Shown one piece after another: positions 7,722-13,395 of a stretch of DNA of 13,527 bases (its first letter is position 1; each line of letters begins with the position of its first letter). The notes beneath the pieces were generated by a model, which saw only the letters and a list, made by a program, of their open reading frames with translations, made no database searches and was not told the origin of the DNA. Source of the stretch: 2-02-FULL-38-15 sp964645555 (GTDB taxonomy: Bacteria > Patescibacteriota > Microgenomatia > Daviesbacterales > UBA10151); the NCBI GenBank assembly GCA_964645555.1, contig CAZYBP010000024.1:1-13527 (forward strand), given 5' to 3'. The position numbers and the translations under genes were made by a program.

Positions 7722-8328
7722 CGGCCGTGTACAAGACAGACCTTGGGGCAATAGTTATGAGAGGTCTACTTTCTCGAGCCGTGGTGTATTTGCTCTTCGA
7801 GATCTCTTCGGTGACAGGCACTCCCTGGATTTTTATTGGTGTGGGGGGCTTTTAGGATATGATCCCCGGGAATGTACTGTAAAAACTACTAGGCAGGGTG
7901 ACCTAATGGTGTTAGATAGAAATGATGTTCGTACTGCTACTATACCGGCTTCTGTTGTTCGAAAATTGGGCAATGCAGATATGGGAGTAGGACTAGTTAG
8001 AGGTTCAGGTTATGTGTTGGGTGAAGACGGATATCACATTGGCCGCATGAGTTTAACAACTCAAGAATTTAATGAGATATTAGTAAGTGCAGAAAGAGGA
8101 ATTGAACCCCCAGCTTATGATGAGAGAGTTTTTATGAAGGTTTTGGATCAGACATGGATTGGAAAATATGTCAGCGTGGCATTTTTTGAGCATGATTTTG
8201 GCAGAAATCAAGACCATAAGGACATTGATGGTGTGGTTATAGGTGAAGGGTGTACCGGATCTAGGAGGTTACTGGCTAGGCAGGTTGTCAGGCCATTAGC
8301 TCGTGCAAAATGGGTTCAGTCTGAATAA
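7705..8328 (+). CDS. Hypothetical protein, no recognised family
   Basis: A 207-residue ORF from GTG 7705, with an in-frame TAG directly upstream. GGAAG at 7691-7695 could serve as a weak ribosome binding site. I recognise no family. Visible parts are a Gly/Arg-rich beginning (LLRDGRVQDRPWGNSYERS), an aromatic stretch DFYWCGGLLGYD, GDLMVLDRNDVRTATIPASV, a glycine-rich VGLVRGSGYVLGEDGYHIG, and an Arg-rich end (GSRRLLARQVVRPLARAKW). There is no signal peptide or membrane segment. The first 150 bases look richer in GC and in restriction-like palindromes than the neighbours, hinting at a different history. The true start may be ATG 7641 if the GGGG run hides a base error. It stands alone behind its own strong promoter. 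Confidence 0.6.
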   Translation: MGLLRDGRVQDRPWGNSYERSTFSSRGVFALRDLFGDRHSLDFYWCGGLLGYDPRECTVKTTRQGDLMVLDRNDVRTATIPASVVRKLGNADMGVGLVRGSGYVLGEDGYHIGRMSLTTQEFNEILVSAERGIEPPAYDERVFMKVLDQTWIGKYVSVAFFEHDFGRNQDHKDIDGVVIGEGCTGSRRLLARQVVRPLARAKWVQSE

Positions 8329-8341
8329 AATATTTGAGGAA

Positions 8342-8408
8342 CTTTTACACTTCAAGGTGCAATCAATATTTCGGAATTTAATGCAATAAGACAAAAGTAA
8401 TGTAAAAG
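8342..8408. repeat. Inverted repeat upstream of the toxin-antitoxin pair
   Basis: CTTTTACA (8342-8349) and TGTAAAAG (8401-8408) are a perfect 8-bp inverted pair separated by 51 bp. The right arm ends three bases before the extended -10 of the antitoxin gene. AbrB-type antitoxins usually repress their own promoter at such palindromic half-sites, so an operator is plausible. Chance cannot be excluded in AT-rich DNA. Confidence 0.35.
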
Positions 8409-8411
8409 ATG

Positions 8412-8420
8412 TGGTATAAT
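8412..8420 (+). promoter_or_regulatory. Extended -10 promoter of the antitoxin-toxin operon
   Basis: TGGTATAAT is a perfect TGn-extended -10, with no good -35 upstream. Seven bases separate it from ATG 8428, so the mRNA should start at or next to the start codon (leaderless). Confidence 0.6.
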
Positions 8421-8427
8421 GTAATAT

Positions 8428-8685
8428 ATGACTTATACTGTAACCATCACATCTCAAGGACAGATTAGTATCCCTGCAAAAATTAGAAGAGAAATTGGGC
8501 TTTCCAAAAAAAGGAAAGCACTAGTATCTGTTGAAGGTGGAAAAATGATAGTTGAACCTGTGAAGGATTTTTTGGAACTTAGGGGTTCATTAAAAACGAA
8601 TAAAAAACCCCTATCAAATCAGGAGCTGGATAACATTGTAGGTCAGGCTATAGCAGAAGAATACAGCAAAACCGTCAAAAGATGA
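8428..8685 (+). CDS. AbrB/MazE-type antitoxin (VapB-like)
   Basis: An 85-residue protein. Residues 1-47 form a SpoVT/AbrB swapped-hairpin DNA-binding domain (TVTITSQGQISIPAKIRREI, then LVSVEGGKMIVEP). The polar, probably flexible C-terminus (KTNKKPLSNQELDNIVGQAI) is the part expected to wrap the toxin. It should bind and neutralise the PIN RNase encoded next, and repress its own promoter. Its TGA overlaps the toxin ATG (ATGA), which couples their translation. The ATG lies seven bases after an extended -10. Confidence 0.88.
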   Translation: MTYTVTITSQGQISIPAKIRREIGLSKKRKALVSVEGGKMIVEPVKDFLELRGSLKTNKKPLSNQELDNIVGQAIAEEYSKTVKR

Positions 8686-9068
8686 AATCCATTGTTTTAG
8701 ATACAAATGCTTTGCTCAGATTTCTTCTAAATGATATTCCCTCCCAGAGAAAATTAACCGAACAATTATTAAATAAGGCAAAAAATAACCAAATTAAGCT
8801 TATTATTGTTCAGGCAGTTGTTTTCGAGATTGATTTTATACTCAGGAAATACTATCTTTTTGAAAAAGAAGTAGTTTTGAAGCAGCTGAAACCACTTATT
8901 TCCACAAAATATCTGGGATTGGAGGATAGGGATATATTTAGCAAAGCACTTACAATATATGAGGAAAGAAATATTAGCTTTGTGGACTCATTTTTGTTGG
9001 CAAAGGTTAAAGATTTAGGCGGTGAACTTTTTACTTTTGATCAGGATCTGAATAAATTAACGGCCTAA
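8682..9068 (+). CDS. PIN-domain toxin (VapC-like ribonuclease)
   Basis: A 128-residue PIN-domain protein, typical VapC length. The acidic active-site residues are in place: Asp7 in VLDTNALLRF, Glu49 in VVFEIDFIL, Asp102 in ISFVDSFLLA, and Asp120/Asp122 in FTFDQDL. These coordinate Mg2+ or Mn2+ for RNA cleavage; VapC toxins usually cut tRNA or rRNA. It overlaps the antitoxin gene by four bases, forming a complete type II toxin-antitoxin operon. Nothing suggests inactivation. Its TAA shares bases with the TAG of the opposing small gene. Confidence 0.9.
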   Translation: MKSIVLDTNALLRFLLNDIPSQRKLTEQLLNKAKNNQIKLIIVQAVVFEIDFILRKYYLFEKEVVLKQLKPLISTKYLGLEDRDIFSKALTIYEERNISFVDSFLLAKVKDLGGELFTFDQDLNKLTA

Positions 9069-9340
9069 GGTAATTTTTGCTTTTGATTTTTCAGTTGGCC
9101 TAGACGCCACATAAAGATTTTAGCCTTGGATTTTGCACTGTAATAGTCCTTGGTATAGTTTAAAGCTTCTTCCAAGATTCCTCTGTTTAGCTCTTTTGCA
9201 AGTTTTATATATAGAGAATAGTGTTTAGTATCATCTAAACTTTCTGCTAAAAAACAGCCATAGAATTGAAATTCATGCGAGATATTTTTAGGCCTGTCTT
9301 TAAACTTAACTTCAGCGATGGCTGTCTTGATTGACTTCAT
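9065..9340 (-). CDS. Small conserved-looking hypothetical protein
   Basis: A 91-residue basic protein I cannot assign. It begins MKSIKTAIAEVKFKDRPKNI, has an aromatic HEFQFYGCFLAE segment and a helical core (YSLYIKLAKELNRGILEEAL, then YTKDYYSAKSKAKIFMWRLG), and ends in a Lys/Gln-rich tail. It looks soluble, all-helical and possibly nucleic-acid binding or scaffolding. Its ATG overlaps the stop of the O-antigen ligase-like gene (ATGA), so it is translated in the same operon, and a role beside that protein is inferred. Its stop overlaps the PIN toxin stop on the opposite strand. Confidence 0.7.
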   Translation of the reverse strand: MKSIKTAIAEVKFKDRPKNISHEFQFYGCFLAESLDDTKHYSLYIKLAKELNRGILEEALNYTKDYYSAKSKAKIFMWRLGQLKNQKQKLP

Positions 9341-11484
9341 GGCTTAGCCGAACTTGTTGCCTGTTTTAATTGATCAATTACTTCCAGATAATTTGGTTTA
9401 AGCTGTAATGCTGTTTGCAGGGCTTGGATTTCTTCTGTTTTTTTACCTTGTAGTTGTAAAACAAGGGCTTTATTGTAATAAAGCTTAGGATCAGTTGGAG
9501 CAAGTTTAATTGTGTAATCTATGGTTTCAATAGTTGAATCAATATATTTGTTATCCAAAGTTGCCAGCTCAAAGTAAGTTCGGATAGCTGTTCTCCAATA
9601 AGAAACATTATTAGGACTTTGAGTTAAAACTTTTTGGGTTTGAAGTAATGCTTCATCTTTTAAGCTGGCAGATAAAGTAGCATCTGTTTCATTTAAAGCA
9701 GCCGCTGCAGCCGCTGCAGAAAAAGCCAGTTCAGATCTGTAGAAAGGTTCACCGGGGTTTAAATCTACTGCTTCTGATAATAAATTATATGCTTTACCAA
9801 CATTGCCTGAGTCTGAAGTTTTCTGCCCGCTGTTAAATACTGTATCTGCATACCAGAGTTGGAAGATAGAAGATAGAAGATAGAAGATAGAGACGGTAAC
9901 AATACCGTAAGCTGCTTTAGTATAAAGAGGGCGGCGGTATATGATAGAAGTGAGAAGTGAGAAGTGAGAAGTGAGAAATCGAGGCAGTCGAAGTGGTTTT
10001 GTTGATTGTAGGGAAACAAAGGCAATAGCTGGAAAAAGGTAGAAAAAGATGGCAATTATCACAACAGAAAAGAGAAAAAAGTTATAGATTAGGTAGGAGA
10101 TATATGAAGCCAGAAGTGTAAAGTGTAAAGTGTAAAGTGTAAAATTAGAATTTAAAGCTGAAAACTTTGATTGGTTTACTTTTAAGTTTTGAGTTGTAGT
10201 TTTAACCTTTAACTTTTGAGTTTTGAGTTGTTGGAAACTCCAGAAAATAAAAGCTCCAATTACTAACATGTAAGCTCCAAATCCCACTATCCCTGTAGTG
10301 GCCAAATAATTTAAGTATTCATTGTGTGCTTTGTTGTATAAAAAGTCCCATTCAGATGTCAGATTGTGCTCGGGAGGTCGGTATTGATAGTAAGAATAGG
10401 CAAAAGTTTCCAGGCCAGAACCAAAAAGAGGGTAATGTTTAAATATATCTAAGGCTCCTTTCCAAACAATCAATCTAATTTGACCTGATTCTGTACCACC
10501 ATTTTCCAGCTGGGTACCTGAAGGTGTTGTAGGAATAGTGATTCCAGGTCTCACAGGGGCAGCAAATTTGGATACTAATCTGAAACTGGTCAACGCTGAA
10601 CCAAACAAGAGATTAATTACCAGAAAAGACGTAAGTACGATTAGGACCGGTTTTATTTCGCCAGAAACAAACTTGTTTATTTTTCGAACAAACTGAGAAA
10701 TTTCCTTAAAAACATTAACATTTTTTATGGTAACTTCCCGCATGCGCTCGAGGAATAACATGACAATAAATACGCCCATTCCTACAAGCATTCCCAATGT
10801 GGGACCCCTAGAATAGGTAAAGGTGAAGGCCAAATAATATATAGCAAGTATTATGTAGTATGTATAAAGGGTTAATTTTTTAGTTGCTGTTAAAGCAAAA
10901 TATAAAGCAGGGAAGATTAACATAGCAAGATAGGCTGCCAACCAATTTGGCTGTCCTAAAGTAGCAAAAACTCTTTCCTGTACCCGTTGAATCCAGCAAT
11001 CCGCATTAAATTCTCCTCTTAAAATGACACAGGAAGGAGAAACTCCAAAATGTTCAAGGATAGCATATAAAGAAATTAAAAAGCCGGAAGCCAGGCCAAA
11101 TTTTAAGGTAGTTAAAGCTTTATTAAAATCCATATTAGAGACAAAAGCATAGTAAAGTAATAGGTAAGATATCAAAGACAATAACCCGCCGTTTGAACGC
11201 GAATAATATCCCCAGACTGAAGTATGGACATCAATGGAAAAGATGGTAGACAGGATATTGGCGCCTAAAAATAGTAGCAAAGGGATATCTAGCGGGGTTC
11301 GATTAAAGATTAACGATTTAAGATTAATGATTTTTAGAAGCCAAGACCCAACAATAATCACAGTAAAGCCATAAACGAGGATCATTTTATTGTATTCAAA
11401 GAGTTCATAATTTTTAGAAGTCCACAAAAGGGGGGTTAGGAAAAAAAGTAAGTAGAATGAGTAGGAGATAAATTTATCTAGCAT
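9337..11484 (-). CDS. O-antigen ligase/polymerase-like membrane protein with TPR tail
   Basis: A 715-residue polytopic protein. About ten hydrophobic segments run from residue 5 to 560. Wzy_C/O-antigen ligase features are FTYSRGPTLGMLVGMGVF, a long extracytoplasmic loop (SGTQLENGGTESGQIRLIVW), then GSGLETFAYSYYQY and HNEYLNYLATTGIVGFGAYM, whose Arg and His are typical of the family. The C-terminus after a final membrane segment (VTVSIFYLLSSIFQLW) has TPR-like helices (LLSEAVDLNPGEPFYRSELA, then IKLAPTDPKLYYNKALVLQL and LQLKPNYLEVIDQLKQ). The family polymerises or transfers surface glycans in the cytoplasmic membrane; the acceptor cannot be told from sequence. The gene contains several 7-bp tandem arrays (residues about 50-62, 418-438, 448-457, 504-513, 531-541) that encode linkers and membrane-segment edges. 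It is divergent from mreB. Confidence 0.85.
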   Translation of the reverse strand: MLDKFISYSFYLLFFLTPLLWTSKNYELFEYNKMILVYGFTVIIVGSWLLKIINLKSLIFNRTPLDIPLLLFLGANILSTIFSIDVHTSVWGYYSRSNGGLLSLISYLLLYYAFVSNMDFNKALTTLKFGLASGFLISLYAILEHFGVSPSCVILRGEFNADCWIQRVQERVFATLGQPNWLAAYLAMLIFPALYFALTATKKLTLYTYYIILAIYYLAFTFTYSRGPTLGMLVGMGVFIVMLFLERMREVTIKNVNVFKEISQFVRKINKFVSGEIKPVLIVLTSFLVINLLFGSALTSFRLVSKFAAPVRPGITIPTTPSGTQLENGGTESGQIRLIVWKGALDIFKHYPLFGSGLETFAYSYYQYRPPEHNLTSEWDFLYNKAHNEYLNYLATTGIVGFGAYMLVIGAFIFWSFQQLKTQKLKVKTTTQNLKVNQSKFSALNSNFTLYTLHFTLLASYISYLIYNFFLFSVVIIAIFFYLFPAIAFVSLQSTKPLRLPRFLTSHFSLLTSIIYRRPLYTKAAYGIVTVSIFYLLSSIFQLWYADTVFNSGQKTSDSGNVGKAYNLLSEAVDLNPGEPFYRSELAFSAAAAAAALNETDATLSASLKDEALLQTQKVLTQSPNNVSYWRTAIRTYFELATLDNKYIDSTIETIDYTIKLAPTDPKLYYNKALVLQLQGKKTEEIQALQTALQLKPNYLEVIDQLKQATSSAKP
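9862..9893. repeat. Heptamer array, GAAGATA x4
   Basis: Four perfect tandem copies of GAAGATA (9862-9889) plus a partial fifth, inside the O-antigen ligase-like gene. On the coding strand the array reads as the hydrophobic YLLSSIF within the last membrane segment. Confidence 0.95.
9947..9974. repeat. Heptamer array, GAAGTGA x4
   Basis: Four perfect tandem copies of GAAGTGA, followed by a broken copy, in the same gene. The coding strand reads FLTSHFSLLTS. Confidence 0.95.
10114..10141. repeat. Heptamer array, AAGTGTA x4
   Basis: Four perfect tandem copies of AAGTGTA. The coding strand reads FTLYTLHFTLL at the entry to a membrane segment. Confidence 0.95.
10173..10230. repeat. Degenerate heptamer array, TTTTGAG-like
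   Basis: Successive units GGTTTAC, TTTTAAG, TTTTGAG, TTGTAG (one base short), TTTTAAC, CTTTAAC, TTTTGAG, TTTTGAG. The 7-bp period is kept despite drift. It encodes the polar linker LKTQKLKVKTTTQNLKVN. Confidence 0.75.
11301..11335. repeat. Degenerate heptamer array, GATTAAN-like x5
   Basis: Units GATTAAA, GATTAAC, GATTTAA, GATTAAT and GATTTTT, all in 7-bp register. It encodes IINLKSLIFN between the first two membrane segments. Confidence 0.8.
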
Positions 11485-11504
11485 AGGGTATAGGGTTTAG
11501 GGTA
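11484..11504. repeat. Heptamer array, TAGGGTW x3
   Basis: Units TAGGGTA, TAGGGTT and TAGGGTA lie directly against the start codon of the O-antigen ligase-like gene, between its likely promoter and ATG. This is the same 7-bp period as the arrays inside the gene. Confidence 0.9.
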
Positions 11505-11527
11505 TAAGCAAAGCTTTGCTTTGTCAA
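11501..11527 (-). promoter_or_regulatory. Candidate promoter of the O-antigen ligase-like gene
   Basis: On the minus strand a perfect TTGACA (plus-strand 11522-11527) precedes TATACC (11501-11506) with a 15-bp spacer, or TACCCT with 17 bp. The spacer is mostly the perfect 16-bp palindrome AAGCAAAGCTTTGCTT (11506-11521), a possible repressor site. Confidence 0.4.
11506..11521. promoter_or_regulatory. 16-bp perfect palindrome, possible operator
   Basis: AAGCAAAGCTTTGCTT is its own reverse complement and lies between the -35 and -10 of the minus-strand promoter, about 90 bp from the mreB start. It has no T-run after it, so a terminator is unlikely. Confidence 0.4.
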
Positions 11528-11556
11528 GACAAACGTAGGGTCGCAAAAAAAATCAG

Positions 11557-11592
11557 CTAGGGTGCTAGTGGCTATTCCCTAGTCCCTGGCTC
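11557..11592. repeat. Degenerate heptamer array, CTAGTCC-like
   Basis: CTAGGGT, one extra base, then CTAGTGG, CTATTCC, CTAGTCC and CTGGCTC in 7-bp register, just upstream of the mreB promoter. Confidence 0.6.
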
Positions 11593-11595
11593 GTG

Positions 11596-11604
11596 TGTTA
11601 AACT
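11596..11604 (+). promoter_or_regulatory. Weak extended -10 promoter of mreB
   Basis: TGTTAAACT carries the TGn extension and a 4/6 match to TATAAT, six bases before ATG 11611. No -35 is visible, though an eight-A tract lies at 11545-11552. The spacing again predicts a leaderless transcript. Confidence 0.4.
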
Positions 11605-11610
11605 CCATTC

Positions 11611-12675
11611 ATGTTCAATAGGCTGTGGAGTTATTTTGCTCACGATGTTGGTATTGATTTGGGTACAGTTAATACTCTGGTTTTGGTTAAGGGTAAAGGC
11701 ATAGTTATAAGAGAGCCAACTGTTGTAGCGCTGCACAAAAAAACCAGACAAATTTTGGCAATCGGAACGGAAGCAAAGAGGATGTTAGGTAGAACTCCGG
11801 CAGCAATTGAGGCAGTTAGACCCTTGCGGAATGGAGTAATTTCTGACTTTGATACTACAGAGGCTATGCTGCGTTATTTTATTCATAAAGTTCACAGTAA
11901 TCCTTCAAAAAATAACTGGTCTTTGCCAAAAATCCCCAAACCAAGGGTTGCCGTAGGTATTCCCTCAGGTGTAACTGAAGTAGAAAGAAGGGCAGTTCAA
12001 GATGCTTGTTTATCCGCTGGAGCCAGAGAAGCTTTTTTGATTGAAGAGCCAATGGCTGCAGCAATTGGAGCAAAATTGCCGATAGAAGAGCCCGAAGGAG
12101 TAATGGTTGTAGATATTGGTGGAGGTACAACAGAAATTGCCGTCATTTCTTTAGGAGGAATGGTAATTAATAGGTCATTAAGAGTAGCAGGAGATGAACT
12201 TGATGAAGCAATTATTTCCTATATGCGGACAAGATATGGCATGTTAATTGGTGAAAAAAGCGCAGAAGATATCAAAATTGAAATTGGATCTGCTTTTCCG
12301 GTAGATAAGATAGATTCTCAAGCAACAGTTGTCAGAGGCAGGGATTTAGCTTCAGGTTTGCCAAAATCTTTAAAGATTTCTGCTTCAGAAATTAGGGAAG
12401 CTTTATCTCCTATCATTTCACAAATGATTTCTACCATCCAGGAAGTTTTAGAAGAAACTCCGCCTGAACTTTTAACAGATATCGTAGAAAGAGGGATATT
12501 TCTAGCAGGGGGCGGATCATTGATTAGAGGTTTAGATAAAAGGGTAGCAGAAGAAACTAAATTACCTGTTTATGTAGTGGATGATCCATTAACTACAGTT
12601 GTCAGGGGTTGTGGAGAAGTCTTAAATAATTTGGATCTTTTGGGTAAAGTCAGGGTAACTGGGGGTTTACGTTAA
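11611..12675 (+). CDS. mreB: Rod-shape determining actin MreB
   Basis: A 354-residue bacterial actin, normal length. The nucleotide-binding motifs are all present: phosphate 1 DLGTVNT (16-22), phosphate 2 VDIGGGTTE (167-175) and the adenosine motif AGGGS (299-303), plus IEEPMAAAIGA. MreB forms membrane-bound filaments that guide lateral wall synthesis and cell shape. The N-terminus MFNRLWSYF is amphipathic, as needed for membrane attachment. mreC and mreD do not follow; a HAD-family gene begins 18 bp after the stop. The start is supported by alignment of DxGTxNT near residue 16 and by an extended -10 six bases upstream. It is divergent from the surface-glycan gene, so the locus is envelope-related. 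Confidence 0.95.
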   Translation: MFNRLWSYFAHDVGIDLGTVNTLVLVKGKGIVIREPTVVALHKKTRQILAIGTEAKRMLGRTPAAIEAVRPLRNGVISDFDTTEAMLRYFIHKVHSNPSKNNWSLPKIPKPRVAVGIPSGVTEVERRAVQDACLSAGAREAFLIEEPMAAAIGAKLPIEEPEGVMVVDIGGGTTEIAVISLGGMVINRSLRVAGDELDEAIISYMRTRYGMLIGEKSAEDIKIEIGSAFPVDKIDSQATVVRGRDLASGLPKSLKISASEIREALSPIISQMISTIQEVLEETPPELLTDIVERGIFLAGGGSLIRGLDKRVAEETKLPVYVVDDPLTTVVRGCGEVLNNLDLLGKVRVTGGLR

Positions 12676-12693
12676 AATTGATTTGTTTGATTT

Positions 12694-13395
12694 ATGAAAA
12701 AAGCTGTTCTGTTTGATCTTGATGGAGTATTACTGGACAGCTGGGATTTTGTATATAAAGCTTTTGAATATACTTTAAAGCTTCACAAGCATCCTCTTCC
12801 TTCCAAAGAAATTATAAATAAGGTGATGGGTAAACCGTTAATGGAATTTTATAAATTCGTTTTGCAAACTTCACCAAAAAATGAATCTTCAAGTAATGAA
12901 TCTTCAAGTTTGGATGAAGAATTATTTTTGGTTGATCAAAGGGTAGAACTTTACGCAAAGACACATAGGGAATATCAAGTTAATAAAATTGATTTAAATA
13001 GACTTTTTCCCAATGTGAAAAGCGTTTTAAAAAAGTTAAAGCTTAAAGGTTATGTTATTGGTGTTGTAAGCAACAGGTCAAGGGGGAGCTTACTCAAGTC
13101 AATAGATTTGGCAAAGATTTCAAAATATATCGATATTGTAGTTTCTGTTCAAGATGTTAAAAATCCCAAACCTCACAAGGAACATGTTTTAACGGCACTG
13201 AAAAAATTAAAAGTTAAAGCAGAAAATGCCTATATGGTTGGGGATACTGATGCGGATATTTTAGCCGGTAAAAATGCGGGCGTTAAAACGATTGGTGTAA
13301 CGTATGGTTTTATAGGAAAAGATATTAAAAAATTTAAGCCTGATTTTATAATTGATAATATGAAGGAGTTAATGCAGGTTCTAAAGATGGTTTAA
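12694..13395 (+). CDS. HAD-superfamily hydrolase (phosphatase/phosphomutase-like)
   Basis: A 233-residue haloacid dehalogenase-like protein. Motif I is FDLDGVLLDS with nucleophile Asp8 and acid Asp10. Motif II is VVSNRS (Ser126), motif III Lys159 in NPKPHKEH, and motif IV GDTDAD (Asp184, Asp188) before ILAGKNAGV. A helical cap lies between motifs I and II, as in phosphoglycolate phosphatase and beta-phosphoglucomutase. The substrate cannot be named. A perfect 15-bp tandem duplication (12880-12909) puts NESSSNESSS in the cap. It probably shares the mreB transcript, and its 3' end overlaps the opposing gene by 15 bp. Confidence 0.88.
   Translation: MKKAVLFDLDGVLLDSWDFVYKAFEYTLKLHKHPLPSKEIINKVMGKPLMEFYKFVLQTSPKNESSSNESSSLDEELFLVDQRVELYAKTHREYQVNKIDLNRLFPNVKSVLKKLKLKGYVIGVVSNRSRGSLLKSIDLAKISKYIDIVVSVQDVKNPKPHKEHVLTALKKLKVKAENAYMVGDTDADILAGKNAGVKTIGVTYGFIGKDIKKFKPDFIIDNMKELMQVLKMV
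12880..12909. repeat. 15-bp tandem duplication x2
   Basis: Two identical adjacent copies of AATGAATCTTCAAGT inside the HAD gene keep frame and encode NESSS twice. It is probably a recent slippage event in a surface loop of the cap. Confidence 0.95.

Noticed and set aside
9765..10055. A 96-residue open frame overlapping the ligase-like gene on the same strand
   Set aside because: It exists because the heptamer arrays are stop-free in every phase. It lacks a domain or start signal.
9862..10230. CRISPR-like repeat arrays
   Set aside because: Units are 7 bp, directly abutting with no spacers, differ between arrays, lie inside a coding gene, and no cas gene is present.
11484..11504. Telomere-like TTTAGGG repeats
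   Set aside because: Only three units, internal to the contig and next to a start codon. They fit the local heptamer pattern, not a chromosome end.
11506..11521. The palindrome as a rho-independent terminator
   Set aside because: It is AT-rich, has no following T-run on either strand, and lies upstream of both divergent genes.
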